Both the position numbers and the translations under genes were made by a program. DNA of 64,000 nucleotides from NCBI RefSeq assembly GCF_001552535.1, contig NZ_BCRJ01000028.1:1-64000 (forward strand). Reading direction: 5' to 3'. Positions 18,589 to 27,390 of the stretch are shown one piece after another. The notes beneath the pieces were generated by a model that had not been told where the DNA came from, ran no database searches, and was given only the letters and a program-made list of their open reading frames with translations. This DNA comes from Nocardioides jensenii JCM 1364 = NBRC 14755 (GTDB taxonomy: Bacteria > Actinomycetota > Actinomycetes > Propionibacteriales > Nocardioidaceae). Within the stretch, counting starts at the first letter, position 1. Each line of letters begins with the position of its first letter.

Positions 18589-19881
18589 ATGACTGCGATG
18601 AGGCGACAGCTTCAAGGAATGGTGCGCAAGACGCTGCTACGGCTGATGCCGGCCCAGACCATTGACCTGTCCCGACTCGACAAGGTGCCCGACTCACTGG
18701 GCTGGCCGCTCAAGCGCGACGGCTTCGACCCTGTGCCGCGGCTCGCCGAGACCCGTGGCGAGCACCCGGTGCACCACCTGACCTCGCTGCTGGGCATGAA
18801 CGTGTGGCTGGTGACCGGCCTCGAAGAGGGGCGGGAGGTGCTGATGGAGCCCCGCGCCTACAGCACCGACATCCGGCCGTACGTCGGCCAACGAGGTGCC
18901 GCCGACGGTGACATCGGGGGGCTCGGCTTCACCGATCCCCCTGACCACACCCGGCTGCGCAAGCTGATCACCCCCGAGTTCACGATGCACCGGCTCGAAC
19001 GCATCCGCCCCATGGTCAACCGCATCGTGGAGCAGCAACTCGACGAGGTCGCTGCCAAGGCGTCGGGGAGCGAGGTCGTCGACCTCATTCCCACGTTCGC
19101 CTTCCCGGTGCCGTTCCTGGTGATCTGCGAGCTGCTCGGCCTCCCCGACCACGACCGTGAGGTCTTCCGCCACCTTGGCAGCGCCCGCTTCGACGTGACC
19201 GAAGGTGGCTACGGCAGCCTGGGCGCCATCTCCGACTCGCGTGAGTTCCTCAAGGACGCCACCCGCCGCCAGCGCAGCGACCCCGGCCCCGGACTCATAG
19301 GTCAGATCCTGCGTGAGCACGGCGACGAGATCAACGACTACGATCTGGCCGGCCTGGCCGACGGCGTCTTCACCGGCGGCATGGAGACCAGTGCCGGCAT
19401 GCTCGCGATGGGCACCGCCGTGCTGCTGGGTGACCGCCACACCTGGAACCGTCTGCGCGACGACGACAGCTCGGTCGACCCGGTCGTCGAAGAGTTGCTG
19501 CGCTACCTCTCGGTCGTGCAGGTTGCGTTCCCTCGGTTCGCCAAGGAGGACCGCACCGTGGGTGGACGACAGGTGCACAAGGGCGACGTGGTCCTGGTCT
19601 CGGTGCCCGGGGTCAACCGCGACCCGGTGTTCGGTGAGGCCCCCGACACCTTCGACCCCGAGCGTCCAGCCCACGGGCACCTGGCGTTCGGACACGGACT
19701 CCACCGCTGCATCGGGTCCGAGCTGGCCCGCATGGAGCTGCGCACCGCGTTCCCCGCACTGGTGCGGCGGTTCCCGCAGATGCGGCTGGCCGAAGGCGAC
19801 CTCGGGTTCCGGCAGAGCTCGCTGGTCTACGGCGTCGACCGGGTTCCGGTGGTGCCGGGGCCGGAGTCAGCCGCCCAGTAG
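18589..19881 (+). CDS. Cytochrome P450
   Basis: Haem-thiolate monooxygenase. The haem-binding loop is FGHGLHRCIGSELARMEL near residue 366, with Cys as axial ligand. The ExxR motif of helix K is not obvious and may lie in VVEELLRYLSVVQVAFPRFA (EELLR near residue 304). The oxygen-binding helix I segment reads GVFTGGMETSAGMLAM near residue 262, with glutamate where many P450s have an acidic-Thr pair. FTDPPDHTRLRKLITPEFT is the helix C region. Length 430 is normal. It resembles CYP105/107-like soluble bacterial P450s. No ferredoxin or reductase gene is adjacent, so redox partners come from elsewhere. ATG 18589 has a strong ggagg ribosome site. Confidence 0.93.
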   Translation: MTAMRRQLQGMVRKTLLRLMPAQTIDLSRLDKVPDSLGWPLKRDGFDPVPRLAETRGEHPVHHLTSLLGMNVWLVTGLEEGREVLMEPRAYSTDIRPYVGQRGAADGDIGGLGFTDPPDHTRLRKLITPEFTMHRLERIRPMVNRIVEQQLDEVAAKASGSEVVDLIPTFAFPVPFLVICELLGLPDHDREVFRHLGSARFDVTEGGYGSLGAISDSREFLKDATRRQRSDPGPGLIGQILREHGDEINDYDLAGLADGVFTGGMETSAGMLAMGTAVLLGDRHTWNRLRDDDSSVDPVVEELLRYLSVVQVAFPRFAKEDRTVGGRQVHKGDVVLVSVPGVNRDPVFGEAPDTFDPERPAHGHLAFGHGLHRCIGSELARMELRTAFPALVRRFPQMRLAEGDLGFRQSSLVYGVDRVPVVPGPESAAQ

Positions 19882-19888
19882 GCGCCTC

Positions 19889-20944
19889 CTACGACCTTCC
19901 GGCAATGCCGACCAGCCGCTCGACGCGTGCGGTCTCGGCGTCAAGCTCACCCTGCTCGGCGCGGGTGAGATCGCGGAACAGCTCGAACTCGAGTGCGTCG
20001 TCGACGACGCGCCACAGGCCCTCGAGCATGCCGTCCACAAAGACCGTGTGGGCCGCGCCACCGTTGAGGCCCATCCAGCGCTGGCGATTCTCGCCGGTGG
20101 TCACGCGATCGCGGGCGGCGTGGGAGAGCCAGAGGTTGTCGTACTGCCCGAGGAGGCGCACCGGCGCCGGGTGGTGCCCGGCGACGATCGGTGCGTCGGC
20201 CACGTCGTACAACCGCCGCCCGGTCGGATCGGCGTGCTCGACCAGGTCATCCATGCCGGCGATGACCGGGCCGAGGCGGGTGACGCCGGACCAGGCGGTC
20301 ATGTCGGCCGCGGTGGCCGGGCCGAAGGCGCGCAGGTAGCGGCGGACCCGTGCAGGGACATCGGGGTCGACCAGGGGTCGTCCGAGCCAGCGGTCGACGT
20401 ACTGGTAGACCACCCCGCCGGCCCGCCTCCAGCAGCCGCGCGGAGGCAGCTGCGCCAGCGGCAGGTTCACCCTGGCCAGGTTGGTCAACGCCGTGGGCGG
20501 CGCGTCCCGGAAGACTTCGGCGAGGCGGAGGCCCAGCTCCTTGCCGGACAGCGGCCCCGTGGCGAGGAGCCCGCTGACCGCGTCGTTGAAGGTGGCCGTG
20601 TCGAGGTGAGTCGCCTCCTTCACGCTCTGGCTGGAGGCCCGCTCCCGGTCCTGTCGGGGCTGGGTCCACTGCCGCAGGGACAACGCATCCTCAGCCACCA
20701 GCAGGTGCACGGTGCCTCGCATGGTGAGCAGTCGGACCAGGCTCTTGTCGATCAGCCCTGTCGACACGTGCTCGGGGTCGAACCCGTCGATCCGTGCCGC
20801 GAGGGAGAGGTACGGCGGGAGATTCGCCTGTGCCTGCAGGCCGATCAGGTGCTGGACCATCGGCGACACCGCACTCGTCGTACGCTCGAGCAGGTGTTGG
20901 CGAGCCAGCAGGGTGCGGTTGAGGTCGCGCGCGGTGAGCTGCAC
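19889..20944 (-). CDS. Winged helix DNA-binding domain protein (HTH_42 family)
   Basis: Member of the large actinobacterial family annotated as winged-helix DNA-binding (related to E. coli YcaQ). It starts LTARDLNRTLLARQHLLER, followed by the family-typical MVQHLIGLQAQANLPPYLSL and RGTVHLLVAEDAL. Later segments include YLRAFGPATAADMTAWSG near residue 200, RLLGQYDNLWLSHAARDRV near 268 and HTVFVDGMLEGLW near 308. YcaQ is an interstrand-crosslink DNA glycosylase, and related proteins may have repair activity; the role here is uncertain. 351 residues, full length, single gene convergent with the P450. Confidence 0.85.
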   Translation of the reverse strand: MQLTARDLNRTLLARQHLLERTTSAVSPMVQHLIGLQAQANLPPYLSLAARIDGFDPEHVSTGLIDKSLVRLLTMRGTVHLLVAEDALSLRQWTQPRQDRERASSQSVKEATHLDTATFNDAVSGLLATGPLSGKELGLRLAEVFRDAPPTALTNLARVNLPLAQLPPRGCWRRAGGVVYQYVDRWLGRPLVDPDVPARVRRYLRAFGPATAADMTAWSGVTRLGPVIAGMDDLVEHADPTGRRLYDVADAPIVAGHHPAPVRLLGQYDNLWLSHAARDRVTTGENRQRWMGLNGGAAHTVFVDGMLEGLWRVVDDALEFELFRDLTRAEQGELDAETARVERLVGIAGRS

Positions 20945-20977
20945 GACCCCAACCTAGTGGTCACGACCCGAAGCGAG

Positions 20978-21919
20978 TCACGTGATGACGACGGTCCTGG
21001 TGTCCTCGTCGGGTCCGCTGCCCTCGGTGCCACCCGTCGGGTCGTCGTTGTAGAGGCGCAGCACGTAGTCGCCCGCCGGCAGGCCGGAGGCGTCGACCTT
21101 CACCTTCCACGGGAACAGCCGGTTCGCGGCCCAGCCCCTCGCCGTGCCGAAGCCCTTCTTGACGACCTTGCCGTCCTTGAGCAGCTGCCAGCCGACCCAG
21201 GACTCGAAGCCGTTGTTGGCGCCGCTCGCGGTGAAGGTCGACGTGACGCTCTCGCCCTCGGCGGGCGAGGTGATGCTCATCAGGTTGAGCGTCTGGAGGG
21301 GAGCCTTGCGCTTGATCGGTGTCGCTGTGGGGATGCCCAGGACCGTGTCGGCCGGTCCGCCATCCACCAGGAACTGGACCGGAGCACGAGCCCCCGCGCC
21401 CTCCTGCATCGTCCAGACCACCTGCTGCACGGCGAGCTCGGCCTCGCGTGCGGACAGGTCGTCGGGCCGCTCGGACAGCGAGTCGTCGGACAGCTCCACC
21501 TGGAGGACGCCGTCCTTGCCGACGCCGTCGAAGCTGGCTGACTTCAGTGACCCCTCCGGCCAGAGCGTGCGGTAGTCGGGGTCCTGCGGAGTTGTCATCA
21601 GCGCGGCGAGCTCGTCGCCGAAGCCGTGGTCAGGCTCGCCGTGCGTGCTCTGCTCGGCGAACAGGACCGGACCGCGACCCGAGTCGCCGACGTACCAGGT
21701 GGTGTGGGTGGTGTCCTCGGAATCCGCGGGGGTGGTCTCGGGTGCCTCGCTCGGCGTCGTGCTGCCGTCCGGCGTCGGTGAGCTGCTCTCGGTGGCCTGC
21801 GACGGGTCGCCGGCGGACGTGTCGGACGGGTCGGACTCGTCACCGCAGGCCACGAGCGGGACCACGAGTGCGGCGACGAATGCGGCCGTCAGGATGCGTC
21901 GGGGTCGGTGAACGGTCAT
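20978..21919 (-). CDS. GerMN/Gmad2-domain lipoprotein
   Basis: Exported lipoprotein with a cleavable signal ending in the lipobox LVAC (MTVHRPRRILTAAFVAALVV then PLVACG). A low-complexity Ser/Thr/Asp linker follows, then a GerMN-type domain (residues about 75-205, with DDLSAREAELAVQQVVWTM and VDGGPADTVLGIPTA) and a Gmad2 Ig-like domain (SITSPAEGESVTSTFTASG to the end). These domains were first defined in spore-germination proteins but are widespread in non-sporulating actinobacteria. ATG 21919 was chosen over further upstream codons because it has an aggagg site and starts the signal peptide. Last gene of a sigma-factor operon; it is paralogous to the gene upstream. Confidence 0.82.
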   Translation of the reverse strand: MTVHRPRRILTAAFVAALVVPLVACGDESDPSDTSAGDPSQATESSSPTPDGSTTPSEAPETTPADSEDTTHTTWYVGDSGRGPVLFAEQSTHGEPDHGFGDELAALMTTPQDPDYRTLWPEGSLKSASFDGVGKDGVLQVELSDDSLSERPDDLSAREAELAVQQVVWTMQEGAGARAPVQFLVDGGPADTVLGIPTATPIKRKAPLQTLNLMSITSPAEGESVTSTFTASGANNGFESWVGWQLLKDGKVVKKGFGTARGWAANRLFPWKVKVDASGLPAGDYVLRLYNDDPTGGTEGSGPDEDTRTVVIT

Positions 21920-21945
21920 GGGGAACCTCCTGAGATCGGTTTGAA

Positions 21946-23043
21946 TCACTTGACGACGATCGTGCGGGTGTCGACGGACGGACCACTGCCCTCCGCACCG
22001 CCGGTGGGGTCGTCGGTGGAAGCCTTGAACACGTAGGTGCCCGGCGCCAGCTTCGACACGTCGATCGCGGCCTGCCAGGGGTAGAGCCTGTCGTAGGCGC
22101 CCTCGGCCATGGTGGAGCCCTCGAGCACGACCTCCTCATCCTTGAGCACCTGCCAGGGCACGGTGGCCTCGAAGCTGTTCGCCACGCCGGTGGCGGTGAA
22201 GACCCCCGACACCTCGACGCCCTCGCGGGGCGCGGTGATGCTCACCTGGGACAGCGTGTCCTGCCAGTCGGCATTGGCCAGTGGCTCGGCCGCGGGGACA
22301 CCGAGCACGGTGTCGACGTGTGAGCCGTCGACCAGCAGCTGCACGGGCTTGCGGCCGTCACCGGCGGCGGCCTGTGCCGTGTAGATCACCTGCTGGACGG
22401 CGATCTCGGCCTCATCGGCGGTCATTCCTTCCGGGCGGTCGCGCAGGTCGGTCGCGCCCTGGGACAGGTCGACGAGGATCACGTCGCCGTCGTACGTCGC
22501 ACCGCCGACCGCGGTGCCCTCGGGCCACGAGGTGCGGTAGTCGGGGTCCATGGGATTGCCGAAGACCGCCTCGTTGACAGAGAGCGCAACCTTGTCGCCG
22601 AGAGCGGCGACAGGGCCGTCCCCAGTGGGCACGCGCATCGTGTGGAACTCGCGGAACAGCCGGGCGCCGCTCGGACCGTCGCCGACGTAGTAGACCGGAA
22701 GCGCTGACTCCTGGGAGTCCGGCTGGTCGGTCTCGGACTCGGTCGGGTCATCGGTGGCGTCGGGGTCGTTGAACTGGCTGACGGACGGGGTGGCGGCGGG
22801 GTCGTCGGCGGGGTCGTCGGCGGAGTCGTCGTTGCCGAGGTTGCCGGCGAACGCCACAGCAGTGAGGGTGGCGGCGGTCGCGACGACGGCGGCACCGGCC
22901 CCGTAGATCCACGGACGGCGTGAGCTCATGGCGGTCACCTTCGTCTTGTCACGGATGCGTTCCAGCGCGTCGGACGGCTCGACGTCGGAGACGGCGTCGG
23001 CGAGCAGCTCCCGGAGCGGGTCGTTGTTCTCGGGGCGGTTCAT
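21946..23043 (-). CDS. Membrane-anchored GerMN/Gmad2 protein with anti-sigma-like N-terminus
   Basis: Three parts are visible. A short acidic cytoplasmic N-terminus (MNRPENNDPLRELLADAVSD, then VEPSDALERIRDKTKV) is of the type found in partners of SigE-like sigma factors. One transmembrane segment follows around residues 45-68 (GAGAAVVATAATLTAVAFAG). The outer part holds a GerMN domain (EGMTADEAEIAVQQVIYTA; DGSHVDTVLGVPAAEPL) and a Gmad2 domain (SITAPREGVEVSGVFTATG). The start overlaps the sigma-factor stop (ATGA), so it is translationally coupled and is the most likely sigma regulator. The second GerMN/Gmad2 gene follows 26 bp downstream. Its function in a cell-envelope signal is inferred. 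Confidence 0.78.
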   Translation of the reverse strand: MNRPENNDPLRELLADAVSDVEPSDALERIRDKTKVTAMSSRRPWIYGAGAAVVATAATLTAVAFAGNLGNDDSADDPADDPAATPSVSQFNDPDATDDPTESETDQPDSQESALPVYYVGDGPSGARLFREFHTMRVPTGDGPVAALGDKVALSVNEAVFGNPMDPDYRTSWPEGTAVGGATYDGDVILVDLSQGATDLRDRPEGMTADEAEIAVQQVIYTAQAAAGDGRKPVQLLVDGSHVDTVLGVPAAEPLANADWQDTLSQVSITAPREGVEVSGVFTATGVANSFEATVPWQVLKDEEVVLEGSTMAEGAYDRLYPWQAAIDVSKLAPGTYVFKASTDDPTGGAEGSGPSVDTRTIVVK

Positions 23044-23576
23044 GACGGGTCCTCCAGGAGTTCTCCGAGGTTCCGGCGCATGGCCTCGGCGCCACGTGAG
23101 GCGTGGCTCTTCACGGCTCCTCGGCTGATGCCGAGGGTGTCCGCAATCTGTGCCTCGCTGAGATCGAGGTAGTAGCGCAGCGCGAGCACCTCGCGCTGGC
23201 GTCGGGGGAGAGCGGCCAGGGCGTCGAGCACCGTGTCGCGCCGGGCCCGGTCGAGCACGGCCTTGTCGGCCCCGGGGGTGGTGACCTCGGCCCGTTCCTG
23301 CTCGACGCGGGCGTGGCGGTCGACGACCTGCCGGTGCCGCAGCACCGACCGGGAGCGGTTCACCACCGCCTGACGCAGATAGGCCAATGCCTTGTCGGGC
23401 TCGCGCAGCTTGTGCCAGCGGCCGTGCATGGCCACGAACGCGTCCTGCACGACCTCCTCGGCGGTGCCCGTGTCGCGCACCAGCAGCACGGAGAGACGCA
23501 CCAGGGCCCGCCAGTGGGCGGCGTACAGCTGCTCGACGGCGGCGTCGGCGCTGACGGCGCGGGAGGACGCCGTCAT
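23040..23576 (-). CDS. SigE-family ECF RNA polymerase sigma factor
   Basis: Extracytoplasmic-function sigma factor. Region 2 reads YAAHWRALVRLSVLLVRDTG and AEEVVQDAFVAMHGRW. Region 4 reads LPRRQREVLALRYYLDLSEA and QIADTLGISRGAVKSHASRG. It ends right at its membrane partner with an overlap. Of several in-frame starts (23630, 23612, 23600, 23576) I chose ATG 23576, because a GGAG lies the right distance before it and the protein still contains all of region 2. The resulting 178 residues fit SigE-like factors. It heads the operon with the two GerMN/Gmad2 genes and is divergent from the HIT gene. Confidence 0.88.
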   Translation of the reverse strand: MTASSRAVSADAAVEQLYAAHWRALVRLSVLLVRDTGTAEEVVQDAFVAMHGRWHKLREPDKALAYLRQAVVNRSRSVLRHRQVVDRHARVEQERAEVTTPGADKAVLDRARRDTVLDALAALPRRQREVLALRYYLDLSEAQIADTLGISRGAVKSHASRGAEAMRRNLGELLEDPS

Positions 23577-23699
23577 CGGCTCCACCGCAGAACTCGCCAT
23601 CGCATGGGTCATCACGCTAGTGGCACGCATGGCCGGGGCGATCGGTTTACACGCCGGCCGGCCTTCTTTGCTTCGCAGCGGCGCCCTATCGTGGTGCCC

Positions 23700-24056
23700 A
23701 TGAGTGCACCCGTTCCCCCTGACGACTGCATCTTCTGCAAGATCGTGGCCGGTGACCTGCCGGCCGAGATCGTGCACGCCACCGACGAGTCGGTGGCCTT
23801 CCGTGACCTGAGTCCGCAGGCGCCGACGCATTTCCTGGTCGTCCCGCGCAGCCACTACGAGAACGCCGCAGCGCTGGCCGACCACGAGCCGGCCGCGCTC
23901 GCGGAGATGTTCACCACGGCGCGCGAGGTCTGCGAGAAGGAGGGCCTGGAGGGATACCGCGCCGTGTTCAACACCGGCGCCGCGGCCCAACAGACGGTGT
24001 TCCACGCCCACCTTCACGTGCTCGGCGGCCGTGAGCTGACCTGGCCGCCCGGCTGA
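23700..24056 (+). CDS. HIT-family nucleotide phosphohydrolase (HinT-like)
   Basis: Histidine-triad protein that hydrolyses nucleoside phosphoramidates or related nucleotides. N-terminal CIFCKIVAGDLPAEIVHA and the C-terminal catalytic triad HAHLHVLGGRELTWPPG (HxHxH) are diagnostic of the HinT branch. 118 residues is standard. ATG 23700 fits directly to the conserved MSAPVPPDDCIFC start. It begins the conserved HIT-phoH-ybeY-CNNM run, separated from phoH by about 110 bp that probably contains a promoter. Confidence 0.94.
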   Translation: MSAPVPPDDCIFCKIVAGDLPAEIVHATDESVAFRDLSPQAPTHFLVVPRSHYENAAALADHEPAALAEMFTTAREVCEKEGLEGYRAVFNTGAAAQQTVFHAHLHVLGGRELTWPPG

Positions 24057-24164
24057 GCTCGGATGAACCTCGAGTCGCTCCCGGCCCGGAGATCGGCCTC
24101 CTCCACGGTCGCGCCGCAAACTCGGTGTGACCGGGTCACCGGGGCGCCGTAGCATGGAGGTCTC

Positions 24165-25181
24165 ATGACAGACACCCAGCACGAGTCCGGCTCCCGTGGC
24201 CCGACCACCAAGCACACCGTCGTCGTGCCCGCGAGCATCAACATGGTCAACCTGCTCGGGCCCAACGACGAGCACCTCTCCCTGATCGAGCACGCCTTCG
24301 ACGCCGACGTCCACGTGCGCGGCAACCAGGTGACGCTGCAGGGCCCTCCCGCCGAGATCGCGCTTGTCGAGCGCCTCCTCGAAGAGCTGGTCACGATCAT
24401 CCGCACAGGTCAGGGCATCACCGACGAGACCGTCGAGCGGGTGGTGAGCATGCTCCGGGCCGAAACCACCGAGCGGCCGGCCGACGTGCTCTCGCTCAAC
24501 ATCCTCTCCAACCGCGGGCGCACGATCCGCCCCAAGACGCTGAACCAGAAGCGCTACGTCGACTCCATCGACAAGCACACGATCACCTTCGGCATCGGCC
24601 CGGCCGGCACCGGCAAGACCTACCTGGCCGTGGCCAAGGCGGTGCAGGCGCTGCAGTCCAAGCAGGTCAACCGCATCATCCTCAGCCGGCCCGCGGTCGA
24701 GGCGGGGGAGAAGCTCGGTTTCCTGCCCGGCACGCTGACCGAGAAGATCGACCCCTACCTGCGTCCGTTGTACGACGCCCTGCACGACATGCTCGACCCC
24801 GAGACGATCCCGAAGCTGCTGGCCGCCGGCACCATCGAGGTGGCCCCGCTGGCGTTCCTGCGTGGGCGCTCGCTCAACGACTCCTTCATCATCCTCGACG
24901 AGGCGCAGAACACCACGCCCGAGCAGATGAAGATGTTCCTGACCCGGCTCGGCTTCGGCTCCAAGATCGTGGTCACCGGTGACGTCACCCAGGTCGACCT
25001 GCCCTCGGGCATGAAGTCGGGCCTGCGCATCGTCGAGGGCATCCTCGACGAGGTCGAGGACATCTCGTTCAACCGGCTGACCGCCCACGACGTCGTCCGC
25101 CACCGTCTGGTCGGCCGCATCGTCGCGGCCTACGAGACCCACGACTCACGCGAAGACGCGCGGAAGGACCACAACCGGTGA
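24165..25181 (+). CDS. phoH: PhoH-family ATPase (YbeZ-like)
   Basis: P-loop ATPase/RNA helicase-like protein thought to act with YbeY in rRNA maturation. A KH-like N-terminal region ([19 protein letters not shown]) precedes the ATPase core. Walker A is [20 protein letters not shown] near residue 145, then [20 protein letters not shown]. Walker B is [20 protein letters not shown] near 243, followed by [16 protein letters not shown]. The 338 residues are typical. The stop overlaps the ybeY start by four bases, so the two are translated together. Confidence 0.95.
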   Translation: MTDTQHESGSRGPTTKHTVVVPASINMVNLLGPNDEHLSLIEHAFDADVHVRGNQVTLQGPPAEIALVERLLEELVTIIRTGQGITDETVERVVSMLRAETTERPADVLSLNILSNRGRTIRPKTLNQKRYVDSIDKHTITFGIGPAGTGKTYLAVAKAVQALQSKQVNRIILSRPAVEAGEKLGFLPGTLTEKIDPYLRPLYDALHDMLDPETIPKLLAAGTIEVAPLAFLRGRSLNDSFIILDEAQNTTPEQMKMFLTRLGFGSKIVVTGDVTQVDLPSGMKSGLRIVEGILDEVEDISFNRLTAHDVVRHRLVGRIVAAYETHDSREDARKDHNR

Positions 25182-25627
25182 CCATCGAGGTCCTCAACGA
25201 GTCGGGCCACGAGCTCGACGTCCACCAGCTCGCCACGTTGAGCCGGTTCGTGATGGACCAGCTGCGCGTGCACCCGCAGGCCGAGCTGTGCATCAAGGCC
25301 GTCGACGAGGCGACCATCGCCGAGCTGAACGAACGCTGGATGGCGAAGCAGGGCCCCACCGACGTGCTGGCCTTCCCGATGGACGAGCTGCGCCCCGGCC
25401 TGGTCAACGAGGAACCTGAAGAGGGGGTTCTCGGCGACCTGGTGCTGTGCCCCGACATCGCGGCAGCACAGGGTGAGACGGCCGGTCACGGGAAGGACGC
25501 CGAGATCGAGCTGCTCACCGTGCACGGCATCCTCCACCTGCTCGGCTACGACCACGCCGAGCCTGAGGAGCACCAGGAGATGTTCGGTCTCCAGGACCAG
25601 CTCCTCGCCCAGTGGCGTTCGCAATGA
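25178..25627 (+). CDS. ybeY: Endoribonuclease YbeY (rRNA maturation factor)
   Basis: Zinc-dependent single-strand endoribonuclease for 16S rRNA 3' processing and ribosome quality control. The metal site HGILHLLGYDHAEPEEHQEM (H-x3-H-x5-H) lies near residues 112-131. PTDVLAFPMDELRPG is the second signature. At 149 residues it is complete. GTG 25178 overlaps the phoH stop and the gene ends in an ATGA overlap with the next gene, so phoH-ybeY-CNNM is tightly coupled. Confidence 0.96.
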   Translation: MTIEVLNESGHELDVHQLATLSRFVMDQLRVHPQAELCIKAVDEATIAELNERWMAKQGPTDVLAFPMDELRPGLVNEEPEEGVLGDLVLCPDIAAAQGETAGHGKDAEIELLTVHGILHLLGYDHAEPEEHQEMFGLQDQLLAQWRSQ

Positions 25628-26940
25628 CCAGTGGCGATCTCTGGCTGCTGGGATCAGCAGCCGTCCTCGTTCTTCTCGCCGGGGTCCTCTCGGCCGCCGA
25701 CGCCGCCCTGTCGAGCTTCTCCCGCGCTCGCGCCGAGGAGATCGCGGCCGAGGGCAAGGCCGGCGCCACCCGGGTACTGGCGATCCTGGACGACGCGCCG
25801 CGCTACCTGAACACCACGCTGCTCCTCCGCATCCTCTGCGAGGTGGCCGCCATCGTGCTGGTCACCCGGCTGGTCAGCAGCAACGTCGATGGCTGGTGGC
25901 CCACGCTCCTGCTCTCCATCGGCAGCATGCTCGTGGTCTCGTTCGTGGCGATCGGGGTCGCGCCGCGCACCCTGGGTCGCCAGCACGCCATCACCGTGGC
26001 GTTGCTGTGCGCCGCGCCGATCCAGTGGGTGACCCGCATCCTCGGCCCGATCCCGCAGCTGCTGATCATGGTCGGCAACGCGCTGACCCCCGGCAAGGGC
26101 TTCAGTGACGGGCCGTTCTCGAGTGAGACCGAGCTGCGTGAGCTGGTCGACATGGCCGAGGCCTCGAGCGTCATCGAGGACGGTGAGCGCAAGATGATCC
26201 ACTCGGTCTTCGAGCTGGGCGACACGACCGTGCGTGAGGTGATGGTGCCGCGCAACGACGTGCTCTACGTCGACCGGCACAAGAACCTGCGTCAGACGAT
26301 GTCGCTGTTCCTGCGCAGCGGCTACTCCCGGATGCCGGTGGTGGGCGAGAACCTCGACGACATCATCGGCTTCGCCTACCTCAAGGACGTCAGCAAGCGG
26401 GTCTTCGACAACGCCGACGCCGAGACCACCGAACGCATCGACCAGCACCTGCGGCCCGTGCACTGGGTGCCCGACAGCAAGCCGGCCGACGACGTCCTCT
26501 CCGAGATGCAGGCGCGTCGCCAGCACATCGCCGTGGTCGTCGACGAGTACGGCGGCACGGCCGGCATCGTCACCATCGAGGACGTCCTCGAGGAGATCGT
26601 CGGTGAGATCACCGACGAGTACGACGAGGGCGAGATCGCGATTGAGGTGCTCGAGGACGGCTCGACCCGGGTGTCCTCGCGTTACCCGATCGACGACCTC
26701 GACGAGCTGTTCCCCGGCCACGTCTTCGCCGACGACGACGTGGACTCGGTCGGCGGGCTGCTGGCCAAGGAGCTCGGGAGAGTGCCGATCCCCGGCTCGA
26801 CCGTCGAGGTGCACGGGCTCCGCTTCGAGGCCGAGGCGTCCACCGGTCGGCGCAACCGCATCGGCACGGTGCTGATCAGCCGGGTCGATGCGAGCGTGAG
26901 TAGGTCCGGTGACACCGACTACGCTGAGCCGCATGCCTGA
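25624..26940 (+). CDS. CNNM/CorC-family membrane protein (DUF21 + CBS pair + transporter-associated domain)
   Basis: Integral membrane protein of the hemolysin C/CorC class, related to CNNM Mg/cobalt transport proteins. The DUF21 region has about three to four membrane helices in residues 5-130. A linker [20 protein letters not shown] leads into tandem CBS domains (about 200-330: [32 protein letters not shown]). A C-terminal CorC_HlyC domain contains the [17 protein letters not shown] segment. ATG 25624 overlaps the ybeY stop (ATGA) and gives 438 residues; GTG 25612 is less likely. The gene is fixed in this operon in actinobacteria. Export of divalent cations is the family inference. Confidence 0.9.
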   Translation: MTSGDLWLLGSAAVLVLLAGVLSAADAALSSFSRARAEEIAAEGKAGATRVLAILDDAPRYLNTTLLLRILCEVAAIVLVTRLVSSNVDGWWPTLLLSIGSMLVVSFVAIGVAPRTLGRQHAITVALLCAAPIQWVTRILGPIPQLLIMVGNALTPGKGFSDGPFSSETELRELVDMAEASSVIEDGERKMIHSVFELGDTTVREVMVPRNDVLYVDRHKNLRQTMSLFLRSGYSRMPVVGENLDDIIGFAYLKDVSKRVFDNADAETTERIDQHLRPVHWVPDSKPADDVLSEMQARRQHIAVVVDEYGGTAGIVTIEDVLEEIVGEITDEYDEGEIAIEVLEDGSTRVSSRYPIDDLDELFPGHVFADDDVDSVGGLLAKELGRVPIPGSTVEVHGLRFEAEASTGRRNRIGTVLISRVDASVSRSGDTDYAEPHA

Positions 26941-27238
26941 TCTCGCCCCCGAGGACGCCAAGCTCGTCACCCTCGCCCGCGCCACCCGCGCCCGCACCCG
27001 GGCCGCCGAAGGCGCTGCCGTGCGTGACAACGACGGCCGCACCTATGCCGCCGGGTCGGTCGACCTGCCCTCGCTGAAGCTCTCCGCGATCCAGGTCTGT
27101 GTGGCGATGGCCTTCTCCTCCGGATCGACAGGCCTGGAGGCCGTCGTACGCATGAGTGACGCGACCACGCTGGCAGTCGCCGACCGCGCGGTCCTCGACG
27201 ACTTCGCGGGCCACGAGGTCCCCGTCCACCTGATATGA
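26933..27238 (+). CDS. Cytidine deaminase-like protein lacking zinc ligands
   Basis: Small protein with the cytidine-deaminase fold: KLVTLARATRARTRAAEGAA is the N-terminal helix, GRTYAAGSVDLPSLKLSAIQ is the strand and helix that normally ends in the catalytic C/H-A-E motif. Here the position of C/HAE reads AIQ and the second zinc motif PCxxC is absent, so catalytic activity is not expected. Length 101 is shorter than active enzymes (about 130). ATG 26933 overlaps the preceding stop by eight bases. Such degenerate proteins normally sit immediately upstream of era; in this window era lies 6.9 kb away. Confidence 0.72.
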   Translation: MPDLAPEDAKLVTLARATRARTRAAEGAAVRDNDGRTYAAGSVDLPSLKLSAIQVCVAMAFSSGSTGLEAVVRMSDATTLAVADRAVLDDFAGHEVPVHLI

Positions 27239-27390
27239 GGCGGGTGACGCAGCCCACATGAGATCACTCCACCGGATGGCTACTTCGCTGCCTGAGTAGG
27301 TGCTTGGAAGGACCTCGGCATCCCTATGGTCGAAGGTTCATGCCCAGACCGCGATGCGGATGGGCGTTGCTCTGAAAATTGGAGAATGCC

